Of a stretch of DNA of 41,203 bases, positions 25,533 through 34,128 are shown piece after piece (position 1 is the stretch's first letter; each line of letters opens with the position of its first letter). Source of the DNA: Candidatus Brocadia sp. WS118 (GTDB lineage Bacteria; Planctomycetota; Brocadiia; Brocadiales; Brocadiaceae). The stretch spans positions 1 through 41,203 of the forward strand of contig PHFX01000164.1 in assembly GCA_007618135.1 (NCBI GenBank), written 5' to 3'. Below the pieces are notes generated by a model. The model was not told where the DNA came from. It made no database searches and worked only from the letters and a program-made list of their open reading frames with translations. Made by a program: the position numbers and the translations under genes.

Positions 25533-26894
25533 ATGGAAAAAATCATAAAAGATGCCCTGAAATCAGCAAAGGCAGATTATGTTGAAATAAGAGCTCAGGA
25601 AGGTGTTAACACAGGAATTACCTATGTCGGAAAAGAACTCGAAAGTATTGGTGAAAATAGCGCCTTTGGCGGATGTGTGAGGGCATCGATTAAAGGTGGT
25701 TGGGGATTTGTTGCCTTTAATGATATTGCGGATCTTCCAAGATACGTGGAAATGGCTTGTGAACAGGCACGATTTGTTGGTACAGAGAAGAGCCTGCTTG
25801 CTCCGCTACCGGTAGTGCATGATGTTGTGAAAACAAAGGCAGAAATTGATCCTGCCGATATCTCGTTAACTGATAAACAGGCGATGTGTAATAAATACAA
25901 CAATATCATCCTCTCGTCAAAGCAGATACAAACCTCTAATGTGCGGTATCTGGATGCTCACGGAACGGTATATTTCGCCAATACCGACGGTAGTTTTATC
26001 GTGCAGGAAACGATCTTTTGCGGCATTTCACTGCTTGCCATGGCAAGGGACGGCATGAATGTTCAACAGGCCTATCATTCCGTCGGTGATTTGCGGGGGT
26101 TCAGCAATGTCCGGAATATGGAAGATAAATGCCAGGAAGTAACGAAACGCGCGATCGACCTGCTCACCGCAAAGCCGGTAGCGGGGGGCAAATATACCGT
26201 TATTGTTGATCCAAAACTGTGCGGTGTCTTTGTTCATGAAGCATTCGGGCATCTCAGTGAGGCTGATTTTATTTACGAAAACAAGAAAATGCGTGAGATT
26301 ATGGTTCTTGGAAAACGCTTTGGGATGAATGCCCTTTCCATCGTGGACGACGGGTCTCTGGTTGGTGAAGCGGGGTACAATAAATACGATAGTGAGGGTA
26401 CCCCGACGCAAAAGACGTATCTTATTAAAGACGGCATTCTGACAAGCCGCCTCCACTCTCGGGAAACCGCTGCAAAGATGGATGAAAAACCGACCGGTAA
26501 TGCGCGGGCAATAGGATATGCCCATGCACCCATCGTACGCATGACAAATACCTATATGGAGCCCCGCGATTACACCTTTCAGAAAATGCTTTCCGAAGTG
26601 AATAACGGCATTTATGCCATTGGATCCCTGGGAGGACAGACAAACATGGAAATGTTTACCTTCAGCGCTGAAGAGGCTTATATGATAAGAAACGGGAAGT
26701 TGCAGGAAAAGGTACGGGATGTTGTTCTTACAGGAAATGTGTTTGAGACGCTGATGAATATTGATGCTATTGGAGACGATCTTGAAATTTATGGAGGTCT
26801 TGGGGGATGCGGTAAAGGTGGGCAATCGCCACTCCGGGTGAGCGATGGCGGTCCGCACGTTCGTATACGAAACGTTGTTATCGGGGGGAGATAA
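25533..26894 (+). CDS. tldD: TldD-type metalloprotease
   Basis: TldD and TldE form a heterodimeric zinc protease that trims unfolded or modified peptides, for example microcin B17 leader removal and CcdA degradation in E. coli. The 453-residue sequence carries the TldD metal site HEAFGH (235-240), with surrounding GVFVHEAFGHLSEADFI and a downstream Cys in GGLGGCGKGGQSPLRVSDGG (about 434-453). EGTPTQKTYLIKDGIL is typical. An AAGGAAA lies upstream of ATG 25533. pilT begins two bases after its stop, and the partner tldE is four genes downstream, so the two protease genes flank the pilT/pilU block in a single compact cluster. Confidence 0.93.
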   Translation: MEKIIKDALKSAKADYVEIRAQEGVNTGITYVGKELESIGENSAFGGCVRASIKGGWGFVAFNDIADLPRYVEMACEQARFVGTEKSLLAPLPVVHDVVKTKAEIDPADISLTDKQAMCNKYNNIILSSKQIQTSNVRYLDAHGTVYFANTDGSFIVQETIFCGISLLAMARDGMNVQQAYHSVGDLRGFSNVRNMEDKCQEVTKRAIDLLTAKPVAGGKYTVIVDPKLCGVFVHEAFGHLSEADFIYENKKMREIMVLGKRFGMNALSIVDDGSLVGEAGYNKYDSEGTPTQKTYLIKDGILTSRLHSRETAAKMDEKPTGNARAIGYAHAPIVRMTNTYMEPRDYTFQKMLSEVNNGIYAIGSLGGQTNMEMFTFSAEEAYMIRNGKLQEKVRDVVLTGNVFETLMNIDAIGDDLEIYGGLGGCGKGGQSPLRVSDGGPHVRIRNVVIGGR

Positions 26895-26896
26895 AT

Positions 26897-27946
26897 ATGG
26901 AAATTTTAGAACTACTTGCATTCGCTAAAAAAGAAAACGCATCGGATATTCATATCAGTTCAGGTGAACCACCTATGATCCGTATTCATGGAGATGTGAG
27001 AAAAATTGATGCGCTGCCGTTGGATAGAGAAGCAGTGCATAAGATGCTGTATGATATCCTGAATGATCAGCAGCGCAAGGTTTATGAAGAACGCCATGAG
27101 CTTGATTTTGCCATTGCCCTGAGTAATACCGGACGGTTCAGAGTGAATGCCTTCGTCCAGAGCAGAGGGGAATCCATAGTCTTCAGGACAATTCCCGTGA
27201 ATATCCTTACTTTGGAACAGCTTAACATGCCAAAGATTGTGGGTGATCTCACGAAAAAAGAAAAAGGGCTCGTCCTTGTTACCGGACCTACCGGGAGTGG
27301 GAAGTCTACTACCCTTGCGGCAATGATTGATCTCATCAACCGTGAAGAAAAATGTCATATTCTTACGGTAGAAGATCCTATAGAGTTTGTGCATCAGTCA
27401 AAAAACTCACTGGTCAACCAGAGGGAATTGGGTGCGCATACGCATAGCTTTGCCAATGCCTTGAGGTCAGCATTGCGTGAAGACCCTGATATTATTCTGG
27501 TGGGTGAAATGAGAGATTTGGAAACGATTTCACTTGCTCTTACTGCCGCAGAAACCGGTCATCTGGTCTTTGGCACGTTGCACACGTCCAGTGCACCCAA
27601 AACGGTAGACAGGATCATTGACGTTTTTCCGCCTAATCAGCAGGAACAGGTACGGACGATGTTTTCTGAGTCGTTGCAGGCAGTGATTACTCAACAGCTT
27701 GTCAAGAAAAAGGACGGAACGGGGCGGGTAGCCGCATTAGAAATTATGATAGGCACATCGGCGGTAAGAAACCTGATACGTGAAAATAAGATAGCCCAAA
27801 TTCCTTCATCAATTCAAACGGGACGTCAGCATGGTATGCAGACGATGGACCAGTCATTGGTAGAACTCTGCCAGAAAGGTTTGATTACAAAAGAATCGAT
27901 AGAGCCGCTGGTAAGCAGCCCAAGTGTTTTGAGCGGTCTTAAATAA
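26897..27946 (+). CDS. pilT: Type IV pilus retraction ATPase PilT
   Basis: PilT is the hexameric motor that depolymerises type IV pili. The 349-residue protein has the N-terminal PAS-like domain (ASDIHISSGEPPMIRIHGDV), Walker A GPTGSGKST (about 131-139), the Asp box (TVEDPIEF), Walker B IILVGEMRDLET and the His box GTLHTSSA. It also has the PilT-specific AVRNLIREN (family consensus AIRNLIRE), needed for retraction. GGGAGA precedes ATG 26897, two bases after the tldD stop. No pilin or pilus assembly genes (pilB, pilC, pilD) are in the window, so the cognate pilus is encoded elsewhere. Confidence 0.95.
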   Translation: MEILELLAFAKKENASDIHISSGEPPMIRIHGDVRKIDALPLDREAVHKMLYDILNDQQRKVYEERHELDFAIALSNTGRFRVNAFVQSRGESIVFRTIPVNILTLEQLNMPKIVGDLTKKEKGLVLVTGPTGSGKSTTLAAMIDLINREEKCHILTVEDPIEFVHQSKNSLVNQRELGAHTHSFANALRSALREDPDIILVGEMRDLETISLALTAAETGHLVFGTLHTSSAPKTVDRIIDVFPPNQQEQVRTMFSESLQAVITQQLVKKKDGTGRVAALEIMIGTSAVRNLIRENKIAQIPSSIQTGRQHGMQTMDQSLVELCQKGLITKESIEPLVSSPSVLSGLK

Positions 27947-27971
27947 GACAGGAGTCAGAAGGAGGTATCTC

Positions 27972-28568
27972 ATGCCGGTAAAAGAGAAGGTAGACAGACT
28001 AGAACGAGCACTGGAGGAGTTCATTACGAATGTTGGCATAGAGTTTAACAAACTTTACAACTCTCAGATGCGTACCGAGGCCGAACTCAGAGATTTTAAG
28101 AATGAGATGAGACAGCAGGCAAAGGAGATGAACATCAAGTGGGGGGAGATGGCTAAAAAACTGGGTACAATAACGGAAGACCTCGTAGCGCCCGGCATCC
28201 CAAGAATTATAAAAGAAGAGTTCGATATTGAAGTAGAGTTTCTTGGAATACGGATGAAAAAAAGACTTCACGATGGCAGAGTAAAAGAATACGATGCCGT
28301 TGCAGTGGCGGGCGATTATGTGTTTGTTGACAGTACCAAGAGCACCTTAGATAGTGAAGATGTGAAAGATTTTATCAGAGACATCCATGAATTCAGGGAT
28401 TTTTTCCCTGAGTATAAGGGCAAGAAGGTCATAGGCATCATGGCAAGTCTTTCGGTAAATGAAAGTGTGGTAAAGTATGCAGAAAAGGCAGGATTTTTCG
28501 TGCTTGCAGTTGGTGATAAGTTAATGGAGGTTAAAAATACAAAGGGGTTTAGACCGAAAGAGTGGTGA
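27972..28568 (+). CDS. Coiled-coil protein with PD-(D/E)XK nuclease-like C-terminus
   Basis: The 198-residue protein has an N-terminal coiled coil (about 1-65, KVDRLERALEEFI...AELRDFKNEMRQQAKEM). The C-terminal domain resembles a family common in cyanobacteria and thermophiles with a predicted restriction-endonuclease-like fold. In it, KEYDAVAVAGDYVFVDSTKS corresponds to the central D...(D/E)xK site, and IHEFRDFFPEYKGKKVIGIM follows. Asp108 and Lys123 are present, but the acid before Lys is at D120 (D-S-T-K) where I recall an ExK arrangement, so activity is doubtful. AAGGAGGT eight bases before ATG 27972 is strong. It lies between pilT and pilU with gaps of 25 and 4 bases, clearly in the operon. 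Function is unknown. Confidence 0.75.
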   Translation: MPVKEKVDRLERALEEFITNVGIEFNKLYNSQMRTEAELRDFKNEMRQQAKEMNIKWGEMAKKLGTITEDLVAPGIPRIIKEEFDIEVEFLGIRMKKRLHDGRVKEYDAVAVAGDYVFVDSTKSTLDSEDVKDFIRDIHEFRDFFPEYKGKKVIGIMASLSVNESVVKYAEKAGFFVLAVGDKLMEVKNTKGFRPKEW

Positions 28569-28572
28569 AAAC

Positions 28573-29676
28573 ATGGAAATAAAAGAACTCTTGCAGGAAA
28601 TGGTACGTCTTGATGCATCGGATATTTATATTACCGTTGATCTCCCGGCTATTTTCCGCAGAGAGGGTGCGAATACGCCGTACGGAACAAAAAACTTAAC
28701 GACCGAAGACGTCCGTATCCTTGCTGAAAGTGTAATGAATGACAAACAAAGAAAAGATTTTTACGATAAGATGGAGATGAATCTGGCCTTATATTATCCT
28801 GAACTAGGGCGGTTCCGGGTAAATATCTTTTTCCAGAGAAGATACATCGGCATGGTTATCAGGCAGATAAAAATCAATATCAAAACTCTTGATGATTTAC
28901 AGCTTCCCCCCATACTGAAAGACATTGTCATGACAAAGCGGGGGTTAGTGCTTGTCGTCGGGGCGACAGGTTCCGGTAAATCAACGACGCTTGCGGCTAT
29001 GATAGATTACCGGAATACCAATAGTTCGGGACACATTATTACCGTAGAAGATCCCATAGAATTTGTGCATCCGCACAAGAAATCAGTTATTACACAAAGG
29101 GAAGTCGGCATGGACACGCTGTCGTTTGCTGATGCCTTAAAAAACACGCTGCGCCAGGCGCCCGATGTTATCCTCGTTGGTGAGATTCGTGATACCGAAA
29201 CCATGGAATCGGCCATTACGTTTGCAGAGACGGGACATCTCTGCCTTGGCACCTTGCATGCAAATAACGCCAACCAGGCAATAGAACGCATCATAAACTT
29301 TTTTCCTGCAGAGCGTCATGAGCAAATATACCTACTTCTGTCTCTCAATCTCCGTTCTATCATTTCTCAACGGCTGGTGCCCTCAAAGGACGGGAAGCGG
29401 GTTGCATCCTTGGAAATCTTGCTGGATACCCCCAGGATCAAAGACCTTATTCTCAAGAAAGAGGTTGAATTATTAAAAGAAACGATGTCGCGAGGAACAC
29501 AAGAAGGCATGCTGACTTTTGACCAATCATTATTTCAGTTTTATAAGGAGGGTAGGATTAGTTACGAAAATACCCTCGCCTATGCTGACAGCGCAAATGA
29601 TCTGCGTATTCGGCTAAAGACGGAGGGTCTTGGAGAAGGAAAGGAAGACAAGGCAGCGAGTTTTAGATTGAAATAA
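28573..29676 (+). CDS. pilU: PilT-paralogue ATPase, PilU-like
   Basis: This 367-residue paralogue of the upstream PilT has the same order of domains: N-terminal ASDIYITVDLPAIFR, Walker A GATGSGKST (about 135-143), Asp box TVEDPIEF, Walker B VILVGEIRDTE and His box GTLHANNANQAIERIINFFP. The NNANQA-type His-box context and the replacement of AIRNLIRE by PRIKDLILKK match PilU, the accessory retraction motor that works only with PilT. The start at 28573 lies four bases after the preceding stop. The C-terminal about 30 residues (LKTEGLGEGKEDKAASF) are charged, as in other PilU proteins. Confidence 0.9.
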   Translation: MEIKELLQEMVRLDASDIYITVDLPAIFRREGANTPYGTKNLTTEDVRILAESVMNDKQRKDFYDKMEMNLALYYPELGRFRVNIFFQRRYIGMVIRQIKINIKTLDDLQLPPILKDIVMTKRGLVLVVGATGSGKSTTLAAMIDYRNTNSSGHIITVEDPIEFVHPHKKSVITQREVGMDTLSFADALKNTLRQAPDVILVGEIRDTETMESAITFAETGHLCLGTLHANNANQAIERIINFFPAERHEQIYLLLSLNLRSIISQRLVPSKDGKRVASLEILLDTPRIKDLILKKEVELLKETMSRGTQEGMLTFDQSLFQFYKEGRISYENTLAYADSANDLRIRLKTEGLGEGKEDKAASFRLK

Positions 29677-29701
29677 TAAAAATCATAACGAGGTTAAATC
29701 G

Positions 29702-31015
29702 ATGAATAAAGTTGAAGAAAAAATCCTGGAATTGGCTTTGAAACAGACTCCTTCCGCGGAGGTTCTTTATGACGAAGGTGAGGCGCGGTCGGTGAGTTTT
29801 GAAAATAACAAGTTAAAATATGTCAGTACAAAATCGATACGGGGTATCGGTCTCCGGGTAATAAAAGATGGGAGGATCGGGTTCTCCAGTACCACCGATT
29901 TCAGAAAACCTGAGAAACTGGTTGCCAATGCCGTAGAGAGCGCAAAATTCGGCCAAATAGCCGCCTTTGATTTTCCTTCGAAAAATAACTTTCCGAAGGT
30001 TGCCGTCTTTGATCAACAGGTCATAGACTATCCCATTCACAAATGTGTAGACATCGGGAAAGAGGCCATTGGGAAGGCATTGTCGGTAAATTCAAGCTAT
30101 GAATGCAGTGTGAGCATGGGAAAAGGACATGGGAGTCGAAGGCTCATTAATTCAAAGGGACTGGATATTTCCATTACTTCCACGTCTTTTGGGCTGGGCA
30201 TAGAGATATTAGAAGTGAAAGGACAGAGTCTGCTCTGGATTGGGGAAGGGGAAGGCTCAAAAGGTCTTGTTACGGATCTCAATAAACATATTGATAAAGC
30301 GTTGCGTGGTTTACAACTGGCGCAAAAAGAACTGAAACTGAAAACCGGCCTTTATCCTGTTGTGGTCACCGCAAAAGCCATGGGGAACTTGCTTGCAACC
30401 TTTGAAACCGGTTGCAATGGGAAGCTGGTGCAAAAAGGCGCTTCACCTCTTACAAACCGTTTGGGTGAAAAGATTATCGATGAACGGGTCAGTATGTACG
30501 ACGATTCTACGATTGATATGGCGGATTCGAGCTATCCCTGGGATGGGGAGGGTACACCATCCCAGCGCACGCCCTTGTTTGAAAGGGGCGTTTTAAAAAA
30601 TTATATCTTTGACTTACAAACGGCTGGAATCATGAAAGCCAGGTCTACCGGCAATGGCAGCAGAGGTTTTTCTTCCCAGCCTTCTCCGGGCAATTCAAAC
30701 GTTATTGTTGAGCCTGGGAATATGTCATTCGAGTCCATGATAAAGGATGTACCATATGGAGTGCTGGTGGATCAAGTGCTTGGGGGCGGCCAGAGCAATA
30801 TCCTTGCCGGCGAATTTTCCGTAAACATAGACCTTGGATATTTGATTGAGCGCGGAGAAATTGTAGGGAGGGTAAAAGACTGCATGATAGCGGGTAATGC
30901 CTTTGAGGTGTTTAATAATATTGTTGCACTTGGCGACAGCGCTGAATGGCACGGCTCAACCAAAGTGCCGCCCTTTTATTTTAAGGCAATGAACATTGCT
31001 GGAAATGCTGAGTGA
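29702..31015 (+). CDS. pmbA: TldE/PmbA-type protease subunit
   Basis: This 437-residue protein is the non-metal partner of TldD in the TldD/TldE protease. It has the family pattern without the HExxxH site: SVSFENNKLKYVSTKSIRGI near the N-terminus, GLYPVVVTAKAMGNLLATF, SYPWDGEGTPSQRTPLFERG and the C-terminal DLGYLIERGEIVGRVKDCM. GAGGTTAAATCGATG gives a good ribosome site. The last 20 bases overlap the downstream prenyltransferase frame. With tldD at 25533 it completes the pair, but the two are separated by pilT, the nuclease-like gene and pilU, an arrangement I do not know from well-studied genomes. Confidence 0.93.
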   Translation: MNKVEEKILELALKQTPSAEVLYDEGEARSVSFENNKLKYVSTKSIRGIGLRVIKDGRIGFSSTTDFRKPEKLVANAVESAKFGQIAAFDFPSKNNFPKVAVFDQQVIDYPIHKCVDIGKEAIGKALSVNSSYECSVSMGKGHGSRRLINSKGLDISITSTSFGLGIEILEVKGQSLLWIGEGEGSKGLVTDLNKHIDKALRGLQLAQKELKLKTGLYPVVVTAKAMGNLLATFETGCNGKLVQKGASPLTNRLGEKIIDERVSMYDDSTIDMADSSYPWDGEGTPSQRTPLFERGVLKNYIFDLQTAGIMKARSTGNGSRGFSSQPSPGNSNVIVEPGNMSFESMIKDVPYGVLVDQVLGGGQSNILAGEFSVNIDLGYLIERGEIVGRVKDCMIAGNAFEVFNNIVALGDSAEWHGSTKVPPFYFKAMNIAGNAE

Positions 31016-31901
31016 TTTTTCAAAGGTAGTGAAATATCTCTTCCTATCCATGCGGCCAGGACAGTGGATAAAGAACCTTTTTGTATTCACTGCCTTATTA
31101 TTTTCAAAAAATTTATTTAACCTGTCAAAGGATATAGAAGCCTTTACGGGATGTGTCATTTTCTGTATGATCACGAGCTGTGCCTACCTGGTGAACGATC
31201 TGGTCGACCTGGAAAAAGACAAACTCCACCCGGTCAAATCTCAAAGACCCATTGCGTCAGAAAAGCTGAAGAAGACCACGGTATTAATCATAATTCCTCT
31301 TCTGTGTGGTGCTTTCCTCTCTCTTGCATTTTACATGAATCTCTTTTTTGGAATCATTGTTCTTACCTATTTTTTCCTCAATATCGGATACAGTCTCTAT
31401 TTAAAGGAATTTGTGATTATTGATGTTATTACGATTGCTGCAGGGTTTGTATTGAGGGTGTTGGGTGGGGCAGTGATTATCTCGGTAATCGCCTCACCAT
31501 GGCTGATCATCTGCACCATCCTTTTATCGCTATTTCTTGGTTTTAGTAAAAGAAGACACGAACTTATCCTGTTGGAAGATCGTGCTGCAAATCATAGAAG
31601 TGTACTTGAAAATTATAGTCCATATTTCCTGGATCAAATGATATCAGTGGTTACAGCCTCCACCGTAATTTGTTACGCCTTATATACCATGTCGAAGGAT
31701 ACGGTAGAAAGACTTGGCACATCGAATCTTATCTATACGATTCCGTTTGTATTGTATGGTATATTCAGATATCTCTATTTAGTACATCAAAGAGAAAAAG
31801 GGGGTAATCCTACAGAAATTATGGTTACCGACAAGCCTATGATGATCAATGTGAGTTTATGGGCGATTGCATCGATGGTATTTATTTACTTCTTACCTTA
31901 A
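30996..31901 (+). CDS. UbiA-family prenyltransferase, decaprenyl-phosphate phosphoribosyltransferase-like
   Basis: The 301-residue integral membrane enzyme (about nine helices) has the first Asp motif NDLVDLEKDKLHPVKSQRP (N67, D68, D71, D75) and the second in YLKEFVIIDVITIAAGF. The HPxKxxRP extension and short second motif are characteristic of 5-phosphoribosyl-1-pyrophosphate:polyprenyl-phosphate transferases (Rv3806c/UbiA type). These make the lipid carrier for arabinose or ribose in cell-surface polymers. The frame starts at 30996 inside tldE; ATG 31005, after GGAA, is an equally possible start. The overlap implies coupling. It is the last gene of the cluster; the acceptor lipid and final product are not evident. 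Confidence 0.85.
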   Translation: MLEMLSDFSKVVKYLFLSMRPGQWIKNLFVFTALLFSKNLFNLSKDIEAFTGCVIFCMITSCAYLVNDLVDLEKDKLHPVKSQRPIASEKLKKTTVLIIIPLLCGAFLSLAFYMNLFFGIIVLTYFFLNIGYSLYLKEFVIIDVITIAAGFVLRVLGGAVIISVIASPWLIICTILLSLFLGFSKRRHELILLEDRAANHRSVLENYSPYFLDQMISVVTASTVICYALYTMSKDTVERLGTSNLIYTIPFVLYGIFRYLYLVHQREKGGNPTEIMVTDKPMMINVSLWAIASMVFIYFLP

Positions 31902-31928
31902 TTGAGAACGTGAAGGGACACGGATATG

Positions 31929-32088
31929 TTTGTCCTTTGTTGACAGGGTGTCCGAGAATTGTCATTCCGAACTTGTTCCGGAATCTCATACCCTTTAATA
32001 CCCTTGAAATCAAGGGATTCTGAAAGGAATCCAGAATGACGAAAGGGTGTTCCTTCTATTCTCGGACGGCCTGTTGAGTCCTGACAAA
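31929..32088. repeat. MITE-like element with imperfect terminal inverted repeats
   Basis: The outer arms read TTTGTC...GTCCGAGAAT (31929-31959) and ATTCTCGGAC...GACAAA (32058-32088), inverted with small gaps. Inside is a second inverted pair, GTCATTCCG...GGAATC and GATTC...GGAATCCAGAATGAC, the widespread GTCATTCC-type palindrome. There is no coding frame. It fills the space between ubiA and the convergent channel gene. Confidence 0.6.
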
Positions 32089-32094
32089 TTTTGT

Positions 32095-32964
32095 TCATTC
32101 GTGTGCAGGTGAAATTCCTAATTTCCCACCGCAGAATTTACAGAAGTGGGCATCGGTGTCATGTCCCTCTTTGCCGCACGAAGGGCAACTATGGATGGAT
32201 TTGACATGCGGTGCCTTGGCAAGTTTCACCAATTCGGCCGTAACTATCCCTGTGGGCACAGCGAGAATTCCATAACCTAAAAGCATAATGATGGAAGCAA
32301 ATGATCTGCCTACGGGTGTTTTGGGTGCAATATCACCATAACCTACCGTAGTAAGGGTTACAATAGCCCAGTAAATGCTTTGGGGGATGTTGTCAAAGCC
32401 ATATTTTCCGCCTTCAATGAGATACATCAGAGAGCCAATGATAATAACAAGCACCAGAATAAAAAGGAGAAAAACACCAATTTTAATCGAACTGATATAA
32501 AGAGCCCTTGTTAAATGGTGAGAAGCTTCGATAAAATTCCACATTTTCAAAATCCTGAAAACCCGCAAAATGCGGAACGTTCGGATGACGACTAAGTATT
32601 TTGTTCCTGTGAAAAAGAAACTGAGGTACAAGGGAAGAATGGAAAGAAGGTCTACCAAACCCATAAAACTGAAGATATATTTTAGCGGTTTCTTTATGCA
32701 AACGATCCTGAGCGCATATTCAATGGTGAAAAGGATCGTTATAGTCCATTCGGCAAATAACAGTATCTTTCCATACCGAATATTTATCCTCTCGATACTG
32801 TCGAATGATACAATGAGAACGCTGATTACAACACAGGTAATGAGGGCAATATTGAAAAATTTACCCCCAAGGGTATCAGATTCGTAGATAACACCAAAAA
32901 GTTTTTCTTTGAACTTTTTTCCAGAACTTTGCCGTTCAATCTTTTTCATCGTTTTTAAAAACAA
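32095..32964 (-). CDS. Voltage-gated potassium channel with C-terminal zinc ribbon
   Basis: The 289-residue six-helix ion-transport protein of the Kv type has an S4 with positive charges every third residue (R128, R131, R134, R137, K140, in IRTFRILRVFRILK). The pore helix ends in the potassium filter TVGYGD (206-211), and S6 is at about 221-245. After S6 a short tail carries a Cys4 zinc ribbon (C260, C263, C275, C278; CPSC...CKFC). Such rubredoxin-like ribbons occur in other bacterial channels and may assist tetramerisation or sensing. It is divergent from bacterioferritin across a 297-base AT-rich gap and convergent with ubiA. Potassium selectivity is inferred from the filter. Confidence 0.92.
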   Translation of the reverse strand: MFLKTMKKIERQSSGKKFKEKLFGVIYESDTLGGKFFNIALITCVVISVLIVSFDSIERINIRYGKILLFAEWTITILFTIEYALRIVCIKKPLKYIFSFMGLVDLLSILPLYLSFFFTGTKYLVVIRTFRILRVFRILKMWNFIEASHHLTRALYISSIKIGVFLLFILVLVIIIGSLMYLIEGGKYGFDNIPQSIYWAIVTLTTVGYGDIAPKTPVGRSFASIIMLLGYGILAVPTGIVTAELVKLAKAPHVKSIHSCPSCGKEGHDTDAHFCKFCGGKLGISPAHE

Positions 32965-33170
32965 ACTGAAAGAGAAGAATTTCTAAAGGTTTCAAGATTA
33001 TGAAGAAAGAGAAGTGTTGCACTCCTCGTTCATCAAAAAATGATTAAAATATCCGCATAATGTAAAATATAAATTAGTTTTTCGCAATTCAATTCTTTTT
33101 CAGGATTTTTATCTCTCTTTTTTCAAAAACTGATTATACTATTTAACAATAATTATTCGTTACTATTTGT

Positions 33171-33199
33171 TTGAATTTCATCCGGATATTTTATATAAA
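33171..33199 (+). promoter_or_regulatory. Probable promoter of the bacterioferritin gene
   Basis: TTGAAT (33171-33176) and TATAAA (33194-33199) are separated by 17 bases, in a very AT-rich region upstream of the bacterioferritin gene. A start near 33206 would leave a leader of about 55 bases. Confidence 0.5.
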
Positions 33200-33261
33200 T
33201 AAAAAAACGTATTTTGTGCTTCGGATTTGTCTTTTTTGATCTGTTCGGGTTAGGAGGAAAC

Positions 33262-33732
33262 ATGGGAAAAATAAATGAAAAAATCTACAACGTATTATGT
33301 GAAGTATACGCAGCGGAAATTGGCGCAGTAGGTATTTACATGGATCAGCATACGAAGTGTACAGATATGGGATATCAGAAACTTGCTGACACTTTGAAAG
33401 CCGATGCGATAGATGAAATGAAGCATGCAGAGCTACTGGCTGAGCGGGTGTTAATGCTGGGATCAACGGTGAAGTATCAGAAACACCTGTTACCGGAGGA
33501 GAAACAACTGGACATTGTTGCCATGTTAAAACTGAATATCAACATAGAGATTGAGGCAATTGAACGTCTTAATAATGGTATTACCACGTGCTTTCATGAA
33601 AAAGATCACGGAAGCAGAATGCTTTTAGAGGAAATACTGAAATCAGAAGAAAAACATTTGAGTGAATTGCAAACGAAGGTAAATAATATCGAAAAATTTG
33701 GCAATCATTATATTGTAAGTCACCTGATATAA
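33262..33732 (+). CDS. bfr: Bacterioferritin
   Basis: The protein stores iron in a 24-subunit shell, with haem bound between subunits. ATG 33262 is chosen because AGGAGG lies seven bases upstream; the frame extends to 33214 but those residues do not match the family. The 156-residue length is typical. Ferroxidase ligands are visible: Glu19, Glu52 and His55 (DEMKHAE), a Glu around 96-98, and Glu129/His132 (EEKH). Met53 in DEMKHA is at the haem-ligand position. All ligands being present argues for an active ferroxidase. It stands alone and divergent from the potassium channel gene. Iron storage suits haem-rich anammox metabolism. Confidence 0.93.
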   Translation: MGKINEKIYNVLCEVYAAEIGAVGIYMDQHTKCTDMGYQKLADTLKADAIDEMKHAELLAERVLMLGSTVKYQKHLLPEEKQLDIVAMLKLNINIEIEAIERLNNGITTCFHEKDHGSRMLLEEILKSEEKHLSELQTKVNNIEKFGNHYIVSHLI

Positions 33733-34062
33733 GTTGAAATGAGTTGGCTTGGCTCAGGAGTTATGTATAAGCTCCGCGGTGCATTGCTTTCGGAAACGTC
33801 TGGTGAGGGCTTAAGGAGTAAGATTTAATCCTGCTATGAAGGCGCATTCATGTGCTCCACCGTATGAAGTTGACGGTGAAACGGGATGAACCTCAGCCTG
33901 CAATTCTTATCAGACTGATATCGCCTATTGTTCTCTTTAGGCTGGTTCAATCGCCCACGATTGAACCGAAACGTTTTGAACTATTTACGCCTTGCTTGAA
34001 TCGAGAAATTCTTATAGGCGATTGAAATGTCTGGTTCAATCTATAAGATTAAACCAGCGTAG
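33733..34062. other. Gene-free region with several RNA-like hairpins
   Basis: No coding frame is convincing. Hairpins cluster here: GCGCAT-TC-ATGTGC and CACCGT...ACGGTG near 33840-33880, a perfect 10-bp stem with four-base loop at 33944-33967 (GGTTCAATCG/CGATTGAACC), and CTGGTTCAATCT/AGATTAAACCAG at 34031-34057 (11/12 paired, three-base loop). The last two share CTGGTTCAATC. A structured RNA or a decayed intron is possible. Confidence 0.4.
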
Positions 34063-34128
34063 GTAAACGCTTAAAGAGTTGTTGTTGCGAGGGCGTTAGC
34101 CCGAAGCCATCTCTTGAGTGGGATTGCG
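34063..34128. repeat. GTCATTGCGAGG-type dispersed repeat, copy A (decayed)
   Basis: The sequence from TAAACGCTTAAAGAG through GTTGCGAGGGCGTTAGCCCG to GTGGGATTGC matches 37473-37540 with scattered substitutions. The 3' arm here is degenerate. It belongs to the intergenic GTCATTGCGAG palindrome class. Confidence 0.65.

Noticed and set aside
26028-26921. Minus-strand 297-codon frame opposite tldD
   Set aside because: Antisense of a complete conserved gene with clear zinc motif; no supporting motifs of its own.
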